Shown here: positions 62,075 to 64,000 of the stretch, piece after piece
Position numbering within the stretch: position 1 is the first letter of the stretch
Layout: each line of letters opens with the position of its first letter
Origin: Bacillus sp. FJAT-25509
Lineage (GTDB): Bacteria > Bacillota > Bacilli > Bacillales > Bacillaceae_G
DNA length: 64,000 bases
Assembly: GCF_001420605.1 (NCBI RefSeq)
Contig: NZ_LJIZ01000019.1
Coordinates: 124,001 to 188,000 of the forward strand
Direction of reading: 5' to 3'
Notes under the pieces: generated by a model
What the model was told of the DNA's origin: nothing
Database searches by the model: none
The model's input: only the letters and a program-made list of their open reading frames with translations
Position numbers and translations under genes: made by a program

Positions 62075-62950
62075 ATGAAAAAAGTTTTAGTATTAGGTGG
62101 TACGAGGTTTTTCGGAAAACGACTTGTTCATAAACTAATCAAAAAAGGTTATGATGTTTCAATCGCAACTAGAGGTCTTACAGAAGATGACTTTGGAGAA
62201 CATGTTAGTCGATTTATCATTGACCGACGAAATCCTGATACGTTAGCTCAATTAAGTAATTATAATTGGGATTTAGTCTATGATAATATTTGCTATACTC
62301 CAAATGAAGCGAAAGAAATTATTAATCTATTAACTGATCACGTTAAAAAATATATTTTCACATCATCTTTAGCCGTTTATGATACTGGATTAAACCATGT
62401 TGAAAATGACTTTGATCCATTTAATTATCAAATTGAATATAACAATGATAATAAGTATTCATATGCGGAAGGGAAGCGCCTTTGTGAAGCTGTTTTATTT
62501 CAAGAAGCAGTCTTTCCAGTGTTTGTGGCTAGATTTCCAGTCGTATTAGGGCCAGATGATTATACGAAGAGATTACTCTTCCATGTTGATAAAATTGGAA
62601 GAAATGAAGAAATTATTATATCTGATTTAAACAAAGAGATGACATTTATCGATTCTGATGAAACTGCTGAGTTTTTACTTTGGTTAGGTGAGAACGAATC
62701 GATTAAAAGTGGTCCTTTTAATGCGTGCTCCAATGGTGTAGTAACATTTAAAGAAATAATAAATATTTGTGAAATGGAAACTGGTAAAAAGGCTATTATT
62801 AAATCTCAGGGTGCAAATGAAAAACAATCTCCATTCGACGCTTATAGCGATCAATCGTTGAGTAATGAGAAAGCTAAAAAAGCAGGGTTTCAATTTTTAG
62901 AAGTACATAAATGGATGAAGGAATTAATTCATCATTATTGTTCCCTATAA
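62075..62950 (+). CDS. NAD-dependent epimerase/dehydratase family protein
   Basis: A 291-residue extended-SDR protein. The NAD loop is VLVLGGTRFFGKRLVHKLIK, with the fold's ISIATRG-like next strand (DVSIATRGL). The catalytic Tyr lies in NKYSYAEGKRLCE (YxxxK altered: Y-A-E-G-K). The pattern resembles plastid/bacterial CSP41-like or SDR_a5 members rather than classical sugar epimerases. Ribosome site TGGAGG. Substrate not known; may act on nucleotide sugars or bind RNA. Confidence 0.82.
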   Translation: MKKVLVLGGTRFFGKRLVHKLIKKGYDVSIATRGLTEDDFGEHVSRFIIDRRNPDTLAQLSNYNWDLVYDNICYTPNEAKEIINLLTDHVKKYIFTSSLAVYDTGLNHVENDFDPFNYQIEYNNDNKYSYAEGKRLCEAVLFQEAVFPVFVARFPVVLGPDDYTKRLLFHVDKIGRNEEIIISDLNKEMTFIDSDETAEFLLWLGENESIKSGPFNACSNGVVTFKEIINICEMETGKKAIIKSQGANEKQSPFDAYSDQSLSNEKAKKAGFQFLEVHKWMKELIHHYCSL

Positions 62951-62976
62951 AAAATTCACAAAATGTTCGAAAAACA

Positions 62977-63044
62977 AAATTCCGAATTTCTGGAATTTCC
63001 AGGTTTTCGGAATTTTATTGGAGATAAATTCCGAAATTTCGGAA
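62977..63044. repeat. Two palindromes built on TTCCGAA
   Basis: AATTCCGAA...TTCGGAATT (62979-63014) encloses the inner palindrome CTGGAATTTCCAG (62990-63002), and TTCCGAAATTTCGGAA (63029-63044) is a perfect 16-bp palindrome followed by A-rich sequence. They stand 27 bp after the epimerase stop; could be a terminator in part, or a protein-binding pair. Confidence 0.6.
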
Positions 63045-63268
63045 AAAATTACTTTAAAAATATTGAAAATTATAAATTAACTTAATATTATTAGAATTAT
63101 AAAATAAAATATTCATAGTGAAGATGAAGTCCAGAGAGTATTCCAACAGTCTGAACAAAATCCATAAATAACTTGGCACACTAATTGCTTGTATTAAAGC
63201 AGAAGAACATTCTGTTGAAAGGAGCAAAATACAGTAAATAGTGGAATTTAAACTAATACTTAGTTTGA
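63045..63268. other. AT-rich intergenic region
   Basis: About 220 bases without a gene or clear structure. With the palindromes before it and the cre site after it, it forms the 370-base gap between the epimerase and the permease. Confidence 0.4.
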
Positions 63269-63283
63269 ATGAAAGCGTTGTCA
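63269..63283 (+). promoter_or_regulatory. CcpA cre site upstream of the permease
   Basis: ATGAAAGCGTTGTCA matches the Bacillus cre consensus WTGNAANCGNWNNCW at every fixed position, 38 nt before the ATG of the permease, so carbon catabolite repression is likely. Confidence 0.75.
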
Positions 63284-63320
63284 AAAAGTGCCAATACGTA
63301 AAGATAACAAGGAGGTTATT

Positions 63321-64000
63321 ATGGAAATCTTAATTATTTTATTAGCATTAGGACTTTTAATGTTTGTTGCTTATCGTGGGTTTTCTGTTATTTTATTTGC
63401 ACCCATTTGTGCTTTATTTGCAGTACTTTTAACTGAACCAAGTTATATTCTTCCATTCTTTAGTAATATTTTTATGGAAAAAATGGTTGGTTTCATAAAG
63501 CTATATTTTCCTGTATTTTTACTTGGTGCAATTTTTGGTAAAGTCGTTGAAATGTCTGGAATTGCTGAATCGATCGCCAAAACAATTATTCAATTAGTTG
63601 GAGCAAAAAGAGCTATTTTAGCGATTGTATTAATGGGCGCAATTTTAACATATAGTGGAGTAAGCTTGTTTGTTGTTGTATTTGCTATTTATCCATTTGC
63701 TGCAAACTTATTCCGTGAAGGTAATATTCCAAAACGATTAATTCCTGGAACAATCGCACTTGGCGCGTTTACGTTTACGATGGATGCATTACCGGGTACA
63801 CCGCAAATTCAAAATGTAATTCCAACTACATTTTTCAAAACAGATATTTATGCGGCACCATTTCTAGGTATTTTAGCGGCTGTTTTTGTACTTGCAGTTG
63901 GTCTTTGGTACTTAGAATCAAGACGTAAAAAAGCAGAAAAAGCGGGTGAAGGTTATTTAGGATTTAATGGAGAACTAGCTGCTGCAAATGAAACGCAAAC
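63321..64000 (+). CDS. GntP-family permease, 5' part
   Basis: The window ends inside this gene; 226 codons are seen. Hydrophobic helices with the GntP-type patterns: GLLMFVAYRGFSVILFAPIC, IKLYFPVFLLGAIFGKVVEM, SGIAESIAKTIIQLVG and TFTMDALPGTPQIQNVIPTT, the last being the citrate/gluconate-permease type of the family. Ribosome site AAGGAGG 7 nt before the ATG. Gluconate, citrate or hydroxybutyrate are possible substrates. A cre site precedes it. Confidence 0.85.
   Translation, partial: MEILIILLALGLLMFVAYRGFSVILFAPICALFAVLLTEPSYILPFFSNIFMEKMVGFIKLYFPVFLLGAIFGKVVEMSGIAESIAKTIIQLVGAKRAILAIVLMGAILTYSGVSLFVVVFAIYPFAANLFREGNIPKRLIPGTIALGAFTFTMDALPGTPQIQNVIPTTFFKTDIYAAPFLGILAAVFVLAVGLWYLESRRKKAEKAGEGYLGFNGELAAANETQ

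Noticed and set aside
63054-63284. Minus-strand frame of 76 codons before the permease gene
   Set aside because: No ribosome site, AT-rich chance composition, and it covers the cre site.

Overview
The window is 64 kb of AT-rich chromosome from a low-GC Gram-positive, most likely an aerobic member of the Bacillaceae. Signs of this are strong AGGAGG-type ribosome sites, frequent TTG and GTG starts, lipobox-type lipoproteins, a CcpA-type cre site, and Bacillus-type genes (a yhfW-like Rieske oxidoreductase, lmo0937-type peptide, PCYCGC protein, Gmad2 lipoprotein, alanyl-tRNA editing protein). No rRNA, tRNA, prophage or CRISPR array was recognised.

Layout. 0-4 kb: a DMT-type exporter, an AlkA-type glycosylase, and a TnpB-only IS200/IS605-family element whose right end lies directly against the C-terminal remnant of a thermonuclease/Excalibur gene. 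4-10 kb: a flavin amine oxidase and a complete overlapping NAD-salvage operon (pncA-pncB-nadD-nadE) on the minus strand. 10-13 kb: rtcB, an RNA-ligase gene split by a compact 272-nt group I intron, then an array of 52-bp palindromic repeats. 13-35 kb: single housekeeping and accessory genes: GNAT and VOC proteins, Nudix, hpt, yhfW, a LysR/SDR divergent pair, a two-component system, neighbouring beta- and alpha-carbonic anhydrases with a second 52-bp repeat array between them, and a DNA-alkylation repair protein. 35-38 kb: a metal-responsive ArsR-family regulator with a heavy-metal P-type ATPase behind a large operator-like dyad, then DedA. 39-42.6 kb: GNAT, a frameshifted HAD phosphatase, MFS and APH-family proteins. 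42.6-46.8 kb: seven small, same-strand accessory genes separated one by one by eight copies of a palindromic repeat, which looks like a gene-cassette array without a visible recombinase. 47-53 kb: a nucleotidyltransferase, Dps, the arginine genes argF-argG-argH and an orphan PTS IIC. 53-64 kb: a 21-bp-phased short repeat array, a frameshifted LysE exporter, a hexapeptide acetyltransferase, a phosphoesterase, a 1726-residue secreted subtilase with dockerin, Fn3 and Ig-like modules, an epimerase, and the start of a GntP-type permease behind a cre site.

Most interesting points: the group I intron in rtcB, the cassette-like repeat/gene alternation at 42.6-46.8 kb, the two arrays of one 52-bp palindromic repeat (one with a 208-bp higher-order period), and the helically phased TGCAAATAA array. 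Four genes are visibly broken (nuclease remnant, HAD phosphatase, SUKH-type protein, LysE). All assignments come from reading motifs and context; no database search was run.
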